64,000 bases of DNA from CATQHL01 sp965242895 (GTDB lineage: Bacteria; Actinomycetota; Acidimicrobiia; Acidimicrobiales; CATQHL01): the NCBI GenBank assembly GCA_965242895.1, contig OZ251507.1, positions 682,001 through 746,000 of the forward strand, read 5' to 3'. Position numbers and translations under genes: made by a program. Every line of letters starts with the position of its first letter. The stretch's first letter is position 1. Positions 52,239-61,397 of this stretch are shown here, in pieces. The notes below the pieces were generated by a model. It was not told where the DNA came from. It did no database searches and saw only the letters and a program-made list of their open reading frames with translations.

Positions 52239-52322
52239 TTGCTCAGACGCGTCATGTTTCTAGATAGCGGCTTAGAGGTCATAGCAACCTAAAATATCCG
52301 CTCCTCGGTAGCGTGAAGCTTC

Positions 52323-53930
52323 GTGCTGAAGTTCTATGACACGTTGACGCGCCAGCAGACCGAACTGCGGCTGAGGCAGCCGCCGGAGGTTTCGATCTAT
52401 GTCTGCGGGCCGACCGTCTATGACGTGCCGCACCTCGGACACGCCCGCACTGCGGTGACATACGACGTGCTGCACCGATATCTGACCTGGCGAGGTTTTG
52501 ACGTGCGGATGGTGAGCAACATCACCGACATCGACGACAAGATCATCGCCCGGGCCGCCGAAGAAGGCAGCACCGAGTCGGAATTGGCGAAGCGCTACGA
52601 AGAGGTCTACTTAGCCGAGATGAACTCCCTTGGCGTCAGCGAACCCTGCGTGCGGCCCCGCGCCACCGAGTACGTGAAGGAGATGGTGGACTTCATCGCC
52701 AAACTCCTCAGACGGGGGGTTGCGTATGTGATCCCCGCTGCCGGGGTTTACTTCGAGGTCTCCAAGTATCCCGACTACGGGCGCCTGCCACATCGGAGCC
52801 TCGACGACCTGCGCCTGGGTGCGGGCGTTCGCGTGGAAGTTGACGAACGCAAGCGCGACCCACTGGACTTCGCCCTTTGGAAAGCCGCTAAGCCTGGTGA
52901 GCCCGTTTGGGCGTCCCCTTGGATGCCTGGACGCCCGGGATGGCACATCGAATGCGCTGCGATGTCACTGGGCTTGCTGGGCGACGGCTTCGACATTCAC
53001 GGAGGCGGCTCTGATCTCATATTCCCCCACCACGAAAACGAAAGAGCGGAAGCAGAAGCGGCCGGACACAACTTCGCTCGAGTTTGGATGCACTCGGCGA
53101 TGGTCAACGTGGGGGGCGAGAAGATGGCCAAGTCCGCCGGGAACTTTCGCACATTAGGCGACGTGCTCCGCTCGCACGGCCCTAGGGCGCTGCGCTTGGC
53201 ATTCCTTCAGTCGCACTATCGCTCGACGATTGAGATAGACGCCTCAGTGCTCGCCGGCGCCGCATCTGGTGTGGAACGCCTAGACGCATTCGAACGTCGG
53301 ATGCGGGCTGCTAGTGAAGACGGCCGCACGAACGGGGGCAATGGGGACAATGCCGGCGGAGAAGAGAACACCGGCAAAAAGAGGGAGCGGGCGGGCCGCG
53401 GGGATGAGACAGGAAAAGATCTAGCGGGGAGCAAAAACCCGGCGAGCAGCGAAAGCGCGACAGAGGAGAGCGGAGACCCGGCGGGCAGCGGAGGCGAAAC
53501 AGCGGGCAGCAGAGACCCGGCGAGGAGCGGGAGCGAGGCGGGAATCGCTGGGGAAGTGCGCGACGCATTCTCCGAGGCCATGGACTCCGACCTGGGCACC
53601 CCTGCGGCATTAGCAGCGATCTTTGACGCTGTGCGGCGAGGCAATGTCTGCTTAGACGAGAACAAGCCTCAGGAAGCCAAAGAGTCTTGGGGCGTCGTGC
53701 GAGAACTAAGCAAAGCGCTCGGTCTAGGATCAGAAGACGAGGAGCACAACAGGCGGCGAACTTCCGGCCTGTCAACTCGGGAAGTCAACCGCCTGATCAA
53801 TGAGCGCAAAGAGGCGCGCAAGCGTAAAGACTTTGCCGCAGCTGACGCCATCCGCGAAGAACTGCGCCGCCAAGGCATCGAACTCGAGGACACCCCTTCT
53901 GGAGAAACAACTTGGCGGTCAGCCCGCTGA
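52323..53930 (+). CDS. cysS: Cysteine--tRNA ligase with a low-complexity insert
   Basis: Charges tRNA-Cys. The HIGH motif is HLGH at 37-40, the KMSKS motif is KMAKS at 267-271, and zinc ligands include Cys28 (CGPTVYD), Cys211 (HIECAAMS) and His236/237 (FPHHENE). The C-terminal DALR-type region (ADAIREELRRQGIELEDT) is typical of CysS and not the shorter MshC of mycothiol synthesis. Residues 334-407 are a Gly/Ser/Glu/Arg-rich insert with repeated AGS and DPA units, not found in the family. The GTG start at 52323 fits the first strand. It overlaps the next gene by 19 bp. Confidence 0.93.
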   Translation: MLKFYDTLTRQQTELRLRQPPEVSIYVCGPTVYDVPHLGHARTAVTYDVLHRYLTWRGFDVRMVSNITDIDDKIIARAAEEGSTESELAKRYEEVYLAEMNSLGVSEPCVRPRATEYVKEMVDFIAKLLRRGVAYVIPAAGVYFEVSKYPDYGRLPHRSLDDLRLGAGVRVEVDERKRDPLDFALWKAAKPGEPVWASPWMPGRPGWHIECAAMSLGLLGDGFDIHGGGSDLIFPHHENERAEAEAAGHNFARVWMHSAMVNVGGEKMAKSAGNFRTLGDVLRSHGPRALRLAFLQSHYRSTIEIDASVLAGAASGVERLDAFERRMRAASEDGRTNGGNGDNAGGEENTGKKRERAGRGDETGKDLAGSKNPASSESATEESGDPAGSGGETAGSRDPARSGSEAGIAGEVRDAFSEAMDSDLGTPAALAAIFDAVRRGNVCLDENKPQEAKESWGVVRELSKALGLGSEDEEHNRRRTSGLSTREVNRLINERKEARKRKDFAAADAIREELRRQGIELEDTPSGETTWRSAR

Positions 53931-55030
53931 TTCTCTCCACTCATTTCATGGCACTCTTCGATTACGTAAGGGCAACTAGCGACCACTTCCGCAGCCGAGA
54001 GGAAGGCAGCAAATTAAAAGAAAGTCTGATACGCAGCCTCGCTGCCCGGCTAGGCCCCATCAGACGAGCAGAGGTTCTCGACGTGGATTCCTACACGACC
54101 ACCCGAATGCGCGCCGTCTTATGGTGTGCTGAAGGAGGCTCTCAACAAATTTTCGTCAAGACCCCGTCGAGGTCGCTAAAGATCCGTCTAGTTGTGGAAG
54201 GCGCCGGCCTGACTGCAGCGGAAATACGCTTCTATCGCGAGCTGTCTTCGGGCGTACCAGTGCGGACGCCTGAGTGCGTCTACAGCCGCCACGACGGGGC
54301 GAACTTCGAACTCGTGCTCGAAGACCTGAAGGAGAGATACCAGATCCGCGGAGGCGAGACGGCCTGCAGCCTCGACGAAGCAGAGGCAGTCATCGACGCC
54401 CTCGCCGACCTCCACGCCTTCGGTTGGAAAGCGAAACTGCCCGCTTGGATGGGAAGGCAACTGGATCGGGAACGCAAACTCGGCGCCCACCTCGGTGTGC
54501 GGCTGATGCGCTCAGGGCTGCGCGCAGCAGGCGATCTGATAACACCAAAGCTGTGGAAGGAAGCCATAGTCTACGCATTGCTGAGACGTGACGCCGACCG
54601 GGTGCTCACGAGCGGACCGCTCACCCTCATCCACAACGACTGTCACCGGGGAAACCTGGCTTTTGATCAGAATGGCGAGCCGATTTTCTTCGATTGGCAG
54701 ATGACGAGGGTTGGACAGTGGGCTCGCGACGTCTCCTATTTCTGCACTTTCTCGCTCGAAAGCTCAGAACGCAGCCGCAGCGAGCGAAACCTGCTCGAGC
54801 GCTACCTCGAACGCCTAGCAGCCGCGGGCGGCCCTGTTCTGCCAAGAGAGGACGCTTGGACGGCTTACCGACGCCACGCCGCCTACGCGTTTGAAGCGGC
54901 CGCTGTCACTCTTGGGCTGGCCGCCTCAGAAGACACAGCCGCTCGAATCTGGCTGCAGCGCTCGGCGGCGGCGGTGGAAGAACTGGATTCCTTCTCAGCC
55001 TTGGGATTGGAAAGCTGCCGCATCGGGTAG
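53912..55030 (+). CDS. Aminoglycoside-phosphotransferase/ecdysteroid-kinase-like protein
   Basis: A 372-residue protein-kinase-fold small-molecule kinase. The catalytic loop LIHNDCHRGNLAF and the metal-binding IFFDWQMTRVG are diagnostic, and FELVLEDLKERYQI is the hinge region. The family includes ecdysteroid-22-kinase-like (DUF1679) and aminoglycoside phosphotransferase-like enzymes; the substrate is unknown. The TTG at 53912 has GGAG seven bases upstream and overlaps cysS by 19 bp; an internal ATG at 53948 is the alternative. It lies 25 bp before the CoA-transferase-family gene, so they may be co-transcribed. Confidence 0.84.
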   Translation: MAVSPLILSTHFMALFDYVRATSDHFRSREEGSKLKESLIRSLAARLGPIRRAEVLDVDSYTTTRMRAVLWCAEGGSQQIFVKTPSRSLKIRLVVEGAGLTAAEIRFYRELSSGVPVRTPECVYSRHDGANFELVLEDLKERYQIRGGETACSLDEAEAVIDALADLHAFGWKAKLPAWMGRQLDRERKLGAHLGVRLMRSGLRAAGDLITPKLWKEAIVYALLRRDADRVLTSGPLTLIHNDCHRGNLAFDQNGEPIFFDWQMTRVGQWARDVSYFCTFSLESSERSRSERNLLERYLERLAAAGGPVLPREDAWTAYRRHAAYAFEAAAVTLGLAASEDTAARIWLQRSAAAVEELDSFSALGLESCRIG

Positions 55031-55055
55031 AGACAATCGAGTAGAGACAGCAGAC

Positions 55056-56318
55056 ATGAACAACGCGCTCGAAGGGCTAAGGGTGATAGAAGGCTCGGCG
55101 TTCGTCGCCGCCCCCTCCGGCGGGATGACGCTGGCGCAGTTAGGAGCCGACGTGATCCGCTTCGACCCCATAGGCGGGGGTCTGGATCGTCGGCGCTGGC
55201 CTCTGACGCCTGAAGGCCACAGCCTCTACTGGTCAGGGCTGAACAAAGGCAAGCGGTCGCTGCGAGTAGACGTCCGCTCGCCCGCGGGACGCGAGTTGGT
55301 GAGTTCGCTGATCTGCGAAGCAGGAGCAGACCGCGGGATATTCCTCACGAACTTTCCGGCGCAAGGATGGCTTGGCTATAAAACGCTCTCGCAGCGGCGC
55401 GCCGACCTGATAATGCTGGCGATTACCGGCAACCACGACGGGACGTCCGCTGTCGACTACACGGTCAACTGCGCGATGGGGTACCCCTTCGTAACCGGTC
55501 ATCAGGTCTCCGGCGAAGCGTCCGACACGGAGCGCCCCGTCAACCACGTCCTCCCCGCCTGGGACTTGATCTGCGGGCAGACCGCCGCTTTGGGGCTGCT
55601 GGCAGGCGAGCGTCGCAGAAGTCGCACCGGGGAAGGCAGTTACATCACTCTGGCGCTCTCGGATGTGGCGCTAGCGGCCGTCTCCGCTTTGGGCCACGTC
55701 TACGAGGCTCAAGTCTTAGGCAGCGAGCGGGAGCGGATAGGCAACGACCTCTACGGCGCCCTCGGGCGGGATTTCCAATGCGCAGACGGAAGGAGGGTCA
55801 TCGCCGTGGCTATCACGCCTAAGCAGTGGCGGGCTCTCTGCGCCGCCTGCGAAATGGACGCTCAGATTGCAGCCCTAGAAGCTGAACTCGGGGTTGACCT
55901 GAGCGTGGACGAGGGTGAACGCTTCAAGGCCAGAGAACGCATTTTCGCGCTCGTTGAGGACTGGTGCTCCGACCGGAGCCTAAAAGAGGCAGCTGAGGCT
56001 TTTGAGCATCACGGCGTGTGCTGGGGTCCGTATCGCACCTTTCGACAACTACTCGAGGAAGATCCGCGTTGCTCGACCGAAAACCCGCTGTTCTCCCAGA
56101 TAAACCAGCCACAGCTAGGCGAAGTGCTCGCGGCGCGCTCTCCGTTGCGCTTTAAAGGGATGCGGCTCTCCGAGCCTGAGCCAGCCCCCCTGCTTGGCCA
56201 GCACACCGACGAAATCCTCGCCGAGTCACTAGGGCTCTCCGCCCCAGAGATTGGGAGACTGCACGACGAAGGCGTCGTGGCTGGTACAGAGGTCGCGGCC
56301 GGCACAGAGTTGGACTAG
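55056..56318 (+). CDS. CaiB/BaiF-family protein resembling 2-methylfumaryl-CoA isomerase (Mct)
   Basis: A 420-residue class III CoA-transferase-family protein. LRVIEGSAFVAAPSGGMTLAQ, LGADVIRFDPIGGGLDRRRWP, SGLNKGKRSL, VDYTVNC and NHVLPAWDLICGQ closely follow my recollection of Mct from the 3-hydroxypropionate bi-cycle, which moves CoA within mesaconyl-CoA from C1 to C4. The nucleophilic Asp of the family should be in the VDYTVN or nearby segment. I chose the ATG at 55056; the open frame upstream to 54891 overlaps the kinase gene. It is not next to other known cycle genes here, so its role in this organism is uncertain. Confidence 0.8.
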   Translation: MNNALEGLRVIEGSAFVAAPSGGMTLAQLGADVIRFDPIGGGLDRRRWPLTPEGHSLYWSGLNKGKRSLRVDVRSPAGRELVSSLICEAGADRGIFLTNFPAQGWLGYKTLSQRRADLIMLAITGNHDGTSAVDYTVNCAMGYPFVTGHQVSGEASDTERPVNHVLPAWDLICGQTAALGLLAGERRRSRTGEGSYITLALSDVALAAVSALGHVYEAQVLGSERERIGNDLYGALGRDFQCADGRRVIAVAITPKQWRALCAACEMDAQIAALEAELGVDLSVDEGERFKARERIFALVEDWCSDRSLKEAAEAFEHHGVCWGPYRTFRQLLEEDPRCSTENPLFSQINQPQLGEVLAARSPLRFKGMRLSEPEPAPLLGQHTDEILAESLGLSAPEIGRLHDEGVVAGTEVAAGTELD

Positions 56319-56506
56319 CAGACATCGTCGCAGCACGCCAGAACAGCAGAGCAGCGCAAGCGGCCAACAGGACAGCGCAGCGCAAAGCAAACTGCTGGGG
56401 CAGACGCCAGGAGAAAACCGGAGAGACAGACGGCGCAAGCCAGGTGGCACACTAAACGAAACTGGGGTCGGCTAGCAGCCGCCGACGTCAACCAAAGGAG
56501 CTCAAC

Positions 56507-57592
56507 ATGGCAGCAAGAATCGGAGTAGTCGGAACTGGCTGGTGGTGCACTCGGGCGCACCTGCCCGCCATCGAAACCCATCCCGACGCTGAACTGACAG
56601 CGATCGCTGACCCGAACGAGGTGAACCGCAGCCGAGCAGCGGAACGCTTCTCGCCTGCGTCCGTGTACTCAGACTTCAGGGAAATGCTGGAGAACGAAAC
56701 GCTGGACGCCGCCGTGGTGGCCACCCAGCACGCCTATCACTACGAAGTGGCCGCCGAGTGCCTGAAACGAGAGCTGCACGTCCTAGTAGAAAAGCCCATG
56801 GTGCTCAGCACTGAGCACGCACAGGATCTCCTGAGGCTTGCCGCCCAAGCTGAGCGGGAGATCATCGTGGGCTACCCCTGGAACTACACGGCGCAGACCA
56901 ACGCCGCACGGGAATGGATTGAGGAAGGCGAAATCGGGGAATTGTTGTATATCCACTCGCTGTTCGCTTCGGTTGTGTGGGAGCTCTACCGGGGCGAGGT
57001 TGACGTAGTAGCCGACGTCATGGGCTACCCGGTCAACCCGACCGGGAAAAGCACCTACAGCGACCCGGCCATAGCCGGCGGAGGTCAGGGAGTCACCCAG
57101 ATCACTCACTCCGCCGCTCACCTGCTTCACGTGACGGGGCTTGTGCCGACCCAGGTCTTTGCGATGATGGCCAACCACGGCCTTGACCTCGACCTCGTGG
57201 ACGCCATGAGCGTGCGCTTCGAAGGCGGATGCCTAGGTACTATCGGATCCACCGGCTCGACCGTCCGCACGCAGCCGGAAATTCTGGAAAGCCGCATCTA
57301 CGGCAGCCGTGGGCACATCCTCTTCGACGTGATGAACGAGCAATTGAGCCTGCATCGCTCCGACGGCTCGGTGCTGACGCATCCGCCGGCAAGCGGAACC
57401 TCTTCGGAGTTCTTCTTCTCGTCGAGCTATCCAGAAGACGCGCCGCTCAGAAACCTCGTGGACATCGTCACAAAAGGAGAGGTCAGCCGATCGGGGGGAA
57501 TCCTCGGCGCCCGTGTGGTGGCTCTGCTTGAGGCGGCGTACAGATCGGCAGAAACGCAACTGCCCGAGCAGGTTCCCGAGATCAAGACCTGA
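56507..57592 (+). CDS. Gfo/Idh/MocA family oxidoreductase
   Basis: A 361-residue NAD(P)-dependent oxidoreductase. The Rossmann motif is IGVVGTGWWCTRAHLP at the N-terminus, and VLVEKPMVLS carries the conserved Glu-Lys-Pro of the family. The C-terminal beta-sheet domain follows. AAAGGAG lies before the ATG at 56507. Members act on sugars, inositols or sugar acids. It precedes an enolase-superfamily enzyme and a sugar ABC transporter, which supports a role in a carbohydrate or sugar-acid pathway. No single substrate can be set. Confidence 0.88.
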   Translation: MAARIGVVGTGWWCTRAHLPAIETHPDAELTAIADPNEVNRSRAAERFSPASVYSDFREMLENETLDAAVVATQHAYHYEVAAECLKRELHVLVEKPMVLSTEHAQDLLRLAAQAEREIIVGYPWNYTAQTNAAREWIEEGEIGELLYIHSLFASVVWELYRGEVDVVADVMGYPVNPTGKSTYSDPAIAGGGQGVTQITHSAAHLLHVTGLVPTQVFAMMANHGLDLDLVDAMSVRFEGGCLGTIGSTGSTVRTQPEILESRIYGSRGHILFDVMNEQLSLHRSDGSVLTHPPASGTSSEFFFSSSYPEDAPLRNLVDIVTKGEVSRSGGILGARVVALLEAAYRSAETQLPEQVPEIKT

Positions 57593-57797
57593 AGACGGCC
57601 AACCTGTAAGGACCACCCGTAAGACAAGATTTAGGGCAGTTAGAGCGACTAAAGCTAGGCGCCTTAAGAGCTAGAGGGCTAAGAGCGCCTGCTAGCGAGA
57701 ACTCCCGTTAGCGAGAGCAGTTGTCAAGGGAATGCAGCCTCATGAGCGCGCCGATCTCGACCGCGCCCATATCCTCAGCCAGGCTCAACAGGGCCGC

Positions 57798-58922
57798 TCA
57801 GGACATCAGGTACCTTCGGATTACGTCCTCGTTGACGTTCACGCCTAGACCCGGCCCGGCGGGCAGGTCAGCCCAGGCTCCTTGCGGACGGTAAGGAGCG
57901 TCCACCAATTCGTCCTGCATGGGAGAAGGGTTGGGTTTGAACTCAAACACCACTCCGTTGTCGCAGCTCGCGTAGAGGTGAGCGGCGGCAGCGGTGTTGA
58001 TCGCGCTCGACCAGGAGTGAGGGGTGAACCGCAGGCAGTGAGCAGCGGCGAAGTCCACCACCTTCTTGAAACCTGTGACGCCTTCGGCCTTGCCCGGGTC
58101 TGGCATGACGATGTCCACCGCACCGGCCTCGATAAGAGTCTTGAACGCTCTTAGCGTCCACTCCTTCTCGCCGGTGGCGATTGGAGTGGAGATAGCGTTG
58201 CGCAACCGGATGTAACCCTCGATGTCGTCTTGCGGCAGAGGCTCTTCTATCCAGTAAAGGTCGTACTCTTCGAAGGCGCGAGCCATCTTTATGGCGTGCG
58301 ACGGAGTCCAGGCCACGTGGGTGCCCACGTCGACTATCACGTCCGTGTCCGGGCCCACTGCGTCGCGGATAGTCGAGACCAGAGCCAGGTCACGCTTGGG
58401 ATCCAGCCCAAAAGCTGTCTCTGGGCTCTTCCCCCAGCCACCTTTCACTGCTGTGTAACCCCGTGCGGCGTAGTCGGCGAATTCAGCGTGAGTAGCTTGG
58501 AGATCTTCGGTGTCGAATATGACGCTGGCGCAGGCGCGCAGTTTGGTCATGCGCTTGCCGCCGAGGAGTTCGTAGACGGGTGTTTGCAGGATTTTGCCTT
58601 TGAGGTCCCAGAGCGCCATGTCGACGGCGCTGATTGCGAAGCTGGCGATACCGCCGTTGCCGTACCACCAACTGCGGTTACGCATGGCCTGCCAGAGCCG
58701 CTCTGTGTCAAGGGGGTCCTCCCCAGCTAGCAGCGGCGCGAAGCCCTCTTCGATGATGACCTTGGTTGCCAGGGCCGCCTCCGGCCACTGGGAAATGCAC
58801 TCCCCCCACCCGACTCCCCCGTCGGCGCTAGACACTTTGGCGATCGTGACATACCGACTCTTGTTGCTGTCGTGAGGTTCCGGATAGTGGAGCGGGAATG
58901 CTTCGATTTTTTGGATACTCAT
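57798..58922 (-). CDS. Mandelate racemase/muconate lactonizing enzyme family protein
   Basis: A 374-residue enolase-superfamily enzyme. The active-site Lys region is AVKGGWGKSP, metal ligands lie in VIVDVGTHVA, WIEEPLPQDD and TGEKEW, and FTPHSW supplies the late His. The layout resembles acid-sugar dehydratases, but the exact base residues cannot be assigned safely. I chose the ATG at 58922 because GAAGGAG lies eight bases upstream; the frame extends to 58961. It is divergent from the sugar-binding protein gene at 59149 and sits next to a MocA-type oxidoreductase, so it is probably part of a sugar-acid route. Confidence 0.86.
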   Translation of the reverse strand: MSIQKIEAFPLHYPEPHDSNKSRYVTIAKVSSADGGVGWGECISQWPEAALATKVIIEEGFAPLLAGEDPLDTERLWQAMRNRSWWYGNGGIASFAISAVDMALWDLKGKILQTPVYELLGGKRMTKLRACASVIFDTEDLQATHAEFADYAARGYTAVKGGWGKSPETAFGLDPKRDLALVSTIRDAVGPDTDVIVDVGTHVAWTPSHAIKMARAFEEYDLYWIEEPLPQDDIEGYIRLRNAISTPIATGEKEWTLRAFKTLIEAGAVDIVMPDPGKAEGVTGFKKVVDFAAAHCLRFTPHSWSSAINTAAAAHLYASCDNGVVFEFKPNPSPMQDELVDAPYRPQGAWADLPAGPGLGVNVNEDVIRRYLMS

Positions 58923-59148
58923 AGGGTCAACTCCTTCTGGGGCGGTCATTGGGGCAGTCACTGCTTCGACGTCTTGGGGGTCTGAACGTCTTCGAGTCTG
59001 AACTTTAAGAAAACTTCAGTTTCAAGTTCATCTGCAGCAATTACCTAAAATCTCTACTAGCATTCCGTGGAACTTCAATGCACCGGTGCTTTCTCCCCGA
59101 AAGAACTGATGCCTTGGAACAGCACCAAACAAATCTAGGGAGACACAA

Positions 59149-60489
59149 ATGAGACTTTATAAATTCGCAGCTATCGCTCTCGCGGTAGCAGTGATTGCGG
59201 CTGCCTGTGGAAGCAGCGATGACTCCACCACTACCGACCCGCCGCCACCACCGCCACCGACAGCCGAACCAGAACCACCGCCGCCACCACCACCCGCAAG
59301 CGAACCAGAACCACCGCCGCCACCACCACCCGCAAGCGAACCAGAACCACCACCGCCACCGCCACCGGCGGAGGCCGGCGGCCCGTCAGAGGCTCCCGGC
59401 GGCCCGTTCGTCCTGAACGTCAACGGGACGGATTATGCAATGCCTGGGCCGGAAGGGGGAATCCTCGGAGCTTTGCCTCCTAATGAAGTCCTACCCTGGG
59501 TTTACAACACCGACAACTCGACTTTTGAAGCCTCCGGCGACGACCCCGCTGAACCGTTCGATCCCTCCATTCGCACCTCCAGTCGACCCTGGCGATTGGG
59601 CTGGGTGAGTGGCTGGGCAGCCCTTGAGTTCTCCACCTACATCGAGAATTCCATTAGGAGCACTGCCGCGGCCTCTGGCGTGGAGATCGTAGGAACCTGC
59701 GACAGCGAATTCGAGCCGGAGAAAGCGCTGGCGTGCGCCGAGACGATCAGCGAACTCGAGCCCGACGCGGTAGTCTTCGGAAATTGGCGGAGTGAAGCCG
59801 CCGAATCTTCGATGAGGGTGTTTAACGAAGCCGGAATCCCGATCATCACCATCGATGTTTTTCACCCCAACGCCATCTTCTTTGGCGCTAACAACTACGT
59901 TTCCGGAGCGATCGCCGGTGTTAACTCTGGCCTTTACGCCCTAGAAACATGGAACTGCGAAGGAGTGCACGTCCTCCTAGCAGAAAACCTCACGGCTGGC
60001 GAGGCTCCCGACCTTAGAGTCAGCGGATTCGCCGACGGCGTTCAAGCAGTCTGCGGCGAAGACGTTCCCGTCGACCGAATTCCGACGGACGGATCACCGG
60101 AGAACGGCCTCCTGATTACCACCGACTGGCTGACAGCCAACCCCGGAGCCCAGAACGTCCTAGCCACAAGCCTCGACGACGTGGTGGCCGTGCCGATGTC
60201 ACGAGCGATGGAGCAGGCTGGACGCAGCGGCGCAGCAGCCGGCCACGGCTCGGAACCGAACGGCGTAGAGCGCATGTACGAAGGCTCAGTCGAAGAAACC
60301 CGCTACCTCGGATCGGTGGCCTACTTCCCCGAGCTCTACGGCGTCTACGCAGTAGCGGCTCTGATCGACGTGCTCGAAGGACGCCCTGTGCCGCAGGAAA
60401 TCCACATCGACCACGTATGGATTAACCGCGACAACGTACAAGAGTACTACGACAACGACGGCAACCCCATCCACGATCTCGGGCCGTAA
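59149..60489 (+). CDS. Sugar-type ABC transporter substrate-binding lipoprotein with Pro-rich linker
   Basis: A 446-residue RbsB-like binding protein (type I periplasmic fold). It has a signal peptide with lipobox IAAAC, then a linker at about residues 30-85 with three tandem units of Pro-runs followed by ASEPE, then the sugar-binding domain: RLGWVSGWAALEFS, GVEIVGTCDSE, AVVFGNWRSE, AGIPIITIDVF. The linker is far longer than usual and may span a thick cell envelope. Two strong hairpins follow the stop and separate it from the ATPase gene, which may keep the binding protein more abundant than the other subunits. Confidence 0.88.
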   Translation: MRLYKFAAIALAVAVIAAACGSSDDSTTTDPPPPPPPTAEPEPPPPPPPASEPEPPPPPPPASEPEPPPPPPPAEAGGPSEAPGGPFVLNVNGTDYAMPGPEGGILGALPPNEVLPWVYNTDNSTFEASGDDPAEPFDPSIRTSSRPWRLGWVSGWAALEFSTYIENSIRSTAAASGVEIVGTCDSEFEPEKALACAETISELEPDAVVFGNWRSEAAESSMRVFNEAGIPIITIDVFHPNAIFFGANNYVSGAIAGVNSGLYALETWNCEGVHVLLAENLTAGEAPDLRVSGFADGVQAVCGEDVPVDRIPTDGSPENGLLITTDWLTANPGAQNVLATSLDDVVAVPMSRAMEQAGRSGAAAGHGSEPNGVERMYEGSVEETRYLGSVAYFPELYGVYAVAALIDVLEGRPVPQEIHIDHVWINRDNVQEYYDNDGNPIHDLGP

Positions 60490-60496
60490 CGCCGGG

Positions 60497-60564
60497 AACT
60501 CCCACTTCGAGTGTGGGAGTTTCAGTGTGTGGGGACGCGGAACGAAAGCCGCGCCCCCACACAC
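60497..60564 (+). terminator. Two consecutive hairpins after the binding-protein gene
   Basis: The first is a perfect 9-bp stem (60497-60505 with 60513-60521, AACTCCCAC/GTGGGAGTT) followed by TT. The second is a long stem (60525-60540 with 60549-60564), 15 pairs with one mismatch, eight-base loop, followed by GTTTCG. They fill most of the gap between the binding-protein and ATPase genes. Their place suggests partial termination or mRNA stabilisation that sets the expression ratio. Confidence 0.65.
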
Positions 60565-60626
60565 GTTTCGTGTCAGTGCATACTTGCGGTCATGCTGTTC
60601 ACTTGGCCTGCGTCTTAGGTTGAAAT

Positions 60627-61397
60627 ATGCCTGAAAACGCTCTCGAATTAGTAGACGTCAAAAAGTCCTTTGGGCCTCTAGACGTGCTAAGGGGGGTTTC
60701 GCTCTCGGTGCCCGCCGCCGGCTGCTACGGACTAGTGGGCGACAACGGGGCCGGTAAATCCACGCTCCTGAAAATACTCAGCGGGGTTCACCCCCGCGAC
60801 GGCGGCGAGATCCGAATCATGGGAAAGCCAGTCGATTTTCAGAGCGCCCTCGACGCCAGGCTGGCCGGCATAGAAATGATCTATCAGGATCTGGCACTGG
60901 CGGAAGAACTCGACGCAGCCTCGAACGTCTTTCTCGGACGCGAGCAATACAGAGGATGGAAGTATCCCCCGTTCCGCTGGCTTGATCACAAGCGCATGCA
61001 CAAGGAGGCCGCTGCGGTCTTGCAGTCCGTGGGAAGCAAGCTCTCAACGAACCGACAGGTTAAGTGGCTCTCCGGCGGGGAACGCCAACTAGTTGCGGTC
61101 GCCCGCGCCCTGGAATTTGACCCGAGCATCCTGTTAATGGACGAACCCACTGCAGCGTTGTCGATTGAAAAAGTCAACGAGGTCAACCGGTTAATAAACC
61201 GACTCAAGAAACGGGGGGTGGCGATGATTCTCGTCAGCCACCGGTTCACCGACCTAATCCAGGTTGCCGACACTATTGGAGTGCTCGTCCATGGCAGGAT
61301 CGTGGACGAATTTGAAGTAGCAGATCAGAACACCGACGAAATGACCACGCGCATCGTCCGACTCATGGGTGAAGCAGATACTGGAGTGCCGCAATGA
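60627..61397 (+). CDS. Sugar ABC transporter ATP-binding protein
   Basis: A 256-residue single-domain ATPase: Walker A GDNGAGKSTLLK, Q-loop MIYQDLALAE, signature LSGGERQLVAVARALE, Walker B ILLMDEPTAAL and the switch His in ILVSHRF. Single-domain ATPases of this kind serve FrcA-type sugar importers. Its stop overlaps the permease start by four bases. It follows the RbsB-like protein by 137 bp with two hairpins between. Confidence 0.92.
   Translation: MPENALELVDVKKSFGPLDVLRGVSLSVPAAGCYGLVGDNGAGKSTLLKILSGVHPRDGGEIRIMGKPVDFQSALDARLAGIEMIYQDLALAEELDAASNVFLGREQYRGWKYPPFRWLDHKRMHKEAAAVLQSVGSKLSTNRQVKWLSGGERQLVAVARALEFDPSILLMDEPTAALSIEKVNEVNRLINRLKKRGVAMILVSHRFTDLIQVADTIGVLVHGRIVDEFEVADQNTDEMTTRIVRLMGEADTGVPQ

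Noticed and set aside
50285..52240. Integrative element using tRNA-Arg as attachment site
   Set aside because: No integrase or repeat of the tRNA 3' end is seen, and the islet lies on the 5' side of the tRNA.
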